NCBI RefSeq assembly: GCF_051251565.1
Contig: NZ_JBPOFB010000003.1
Coordinates: 248,001-312,000 of the forward strand
Direction of reading: 5' to 3'
Source of the DNA: Marivita sp051251565
GTDB taxonomy: Bacteria; Pseudomonadota; Alphaproteobacteria; Rhodobacterales; Rhodobacteraceae
Length of the DNA: 64,000 nucleotides
Positions 63,440 through 64,000 of this stretch are shown in pieces. Position 1 is the stretch's first letter, and the number at the start of each line of letters is the position of its first letter. The translations under genes and the position numbers were made by a program. Under the pieces are notes generated by a model. The model was given only the letters and a program-made list of their open reading frames with translations. It did not search any database and was not told the DNA's origin.

Positions 63440-64000
63440 AAGCGCCCATTTCGGGAGACGCGCCATGGGGTATTTTCCTCAAGGGGGAAAAACCCATCTA
63501 CCGGGGTTTACGCAACGCGTTCAACGCGGCCCAGGCATCTTGGCGCAGTTTTTCGGAAACGCCGGAATCGTTGCTTGACCGAGAACTGGGTGCGGCCAAT
63601 GCTGCTGCGTGGGCTGCGCTGTCCGAGCAATGTGAAACCTGCCTGACCCAGACGTCCAAAGACCTTGAAATCCTGACATGGTTTGTGGCGGCACAGTTGC
63701 ATGGTGCCCGGCCCCTTCAAAAATGCGCTGAAGCCCTGACGCTGCTCACTGATCTGGTTGACGAGAACATCACAGATCTTCAGCCGGTTCCGCCACCGGA
63801 AAAGCTGAAGGGTGACACCGACGACGCACGCGCTGCTGAAATCGCGGAACTTCGCTTGCGGCCATTCGTGCAATTGGTGGGCGAGGTTGAAGGCAGCGGT
63901 TTGTTAGCGGCTCCTATGAATGCGCTGCGGCTGATCGGTGACGTGACATATGGCACCTATATTCTGGCGGAAAAGAACGGCACCCTGGATGCGCTGCGCG
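63427..64000 (+). CDS. tssA: Type VI secretion protein TssA (ImpA N-terminal domain), 3' truncated by window
   Basis: Start of a T6SS baseplate/sheath cap protein, running off the window in an open frame. The N terminus METLKAPISGDAPWGIFLKG and the helical ImpA-N segment (ILTWFVAAQLHGARPLQKCA, DLVDENITDLQPVPPPEKLK) fit the TssA family, which recruits and stabilises baseplate and tail tube-sheath. ATG 63427 has GGGA 7 nt upstream, 40 nt after the binding-protein stop. Further tss genes are expected to the right. Confidence 0.85.
   Translation, partial: METLKAPISGDAPWGIFLKGEKPIYRGLRNAFNAAQASWRSFSETPESLLDRELGAANAAAWAALSEQCETCLTQTSKDLEILTWFVAAQLHGARPLQKCAEALTLLTDLVDENITDLQPVPPPEKLKGDTDDARAAEIAELRLRPFVQLVGEVEGSGLLAAPMNALRLIGDVTYGTYILAEKNGTLDALR

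Noticed and set aside
1..64000. CRISPR arrays, insertion sequences, prophage genes
   Set aside because: No regularly spaced direct repeats, transposase, integrase or terminal inverted repeats were recognised anywhere in the window.

Overview
The window looks like a chromosome segment of an aerobic or facultative anoxygenic phototroph of the Rhodobacterales (Roseobacter/Rhodobacter group). Three things point there: a canonical purple-bacterial photosynthesis gene block (crtD-crtC, tspO-crtB-crtI, crtA-bchI-bchD-bchO), the gene order around the replication origin that is typical of Alphaproteobacteria, and the protein sequences themselves. Possession of crtC, crtD and crtA implies the spheroidene/spheroidenone carotenoid branch. 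The species cannot be named from sequence alone. No tRNA, rRNA, IS element or CRISPR array was recognised.

Layout. (1) 1-9.7 kb: edge of the photosynthesis gene cluster, with two perfect TGT-N12-ACA sites (PpsR/CrtJ type) between the divergent crtI and crtA genes. (2) 9.7-15.9 kb: the conserved left flank of the alphaproteobacterial origin (smr-mltA-tim44 like, fxsA, secB, dnaQ-coaE-aroE-maf). (3) 15.85-16.36 kb: AT-rich intergenic region with near-consensus DnaA boxes, the candidate oriC. (4) 16.4-23.1 kb: right flank, rho-mnmE-mnmG-rsmG-parA-parB, with three perfect 16-bp parS sites inside the coding sequence of mnmG and rsmG. (5) 23.1-45.2 kb: ordinary housekeeping genes (hemW-rdgB-rph, hrcA-grpE, mutS, malic enzyme, a ribokinase-family kinase, msrA, argG, ilvA, an SDR, an Hpt/REC-PP2C signalling pair, two Nudix hydrolases, hslO, cca and an ABC exporter). 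(6) 45.2-53.1 kb: cell-surface region with a type V autotransporter and a large DUF4214/Ala-rich repeat protein, each followed by a strong intrinsic terminator. (7) 53.2-64 kb: accessory region with an atypical ParA-like ATPase, a 488-aa protein of unknown family, and a type VI secretion module (VgrG, DUF6931, PAAR, start of TssA). Between PAAR and TssA sits a tightly coupled three-gene cassette: a membrane sensor, a sensor-MFS fusion and a periplasmic ABC_sub_bind protein.

How parts work together. The carotenoid and Mg-chelatase genes form divergent operons that would be shut by a PpsR-type repressor under oxygen or light. The origin block couples replication start (oriC), segregation (ParABS) and tRNA/rRNA modification (mnmE, mnmG, rsmG). 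The last 10 kb is the best place to look for something undescribed: overlapping starts and stops tie the sensor/MFS/solute-binding cassette directly to tssA, which suggests (inference) that small-molecule sensing in the periplasm is coupled to deployment of the type VI machine.

The genome is compact. Most operon genes overlap by ATGA, and four convergent gene pairs share stop codons inside a single 4-nt motif.
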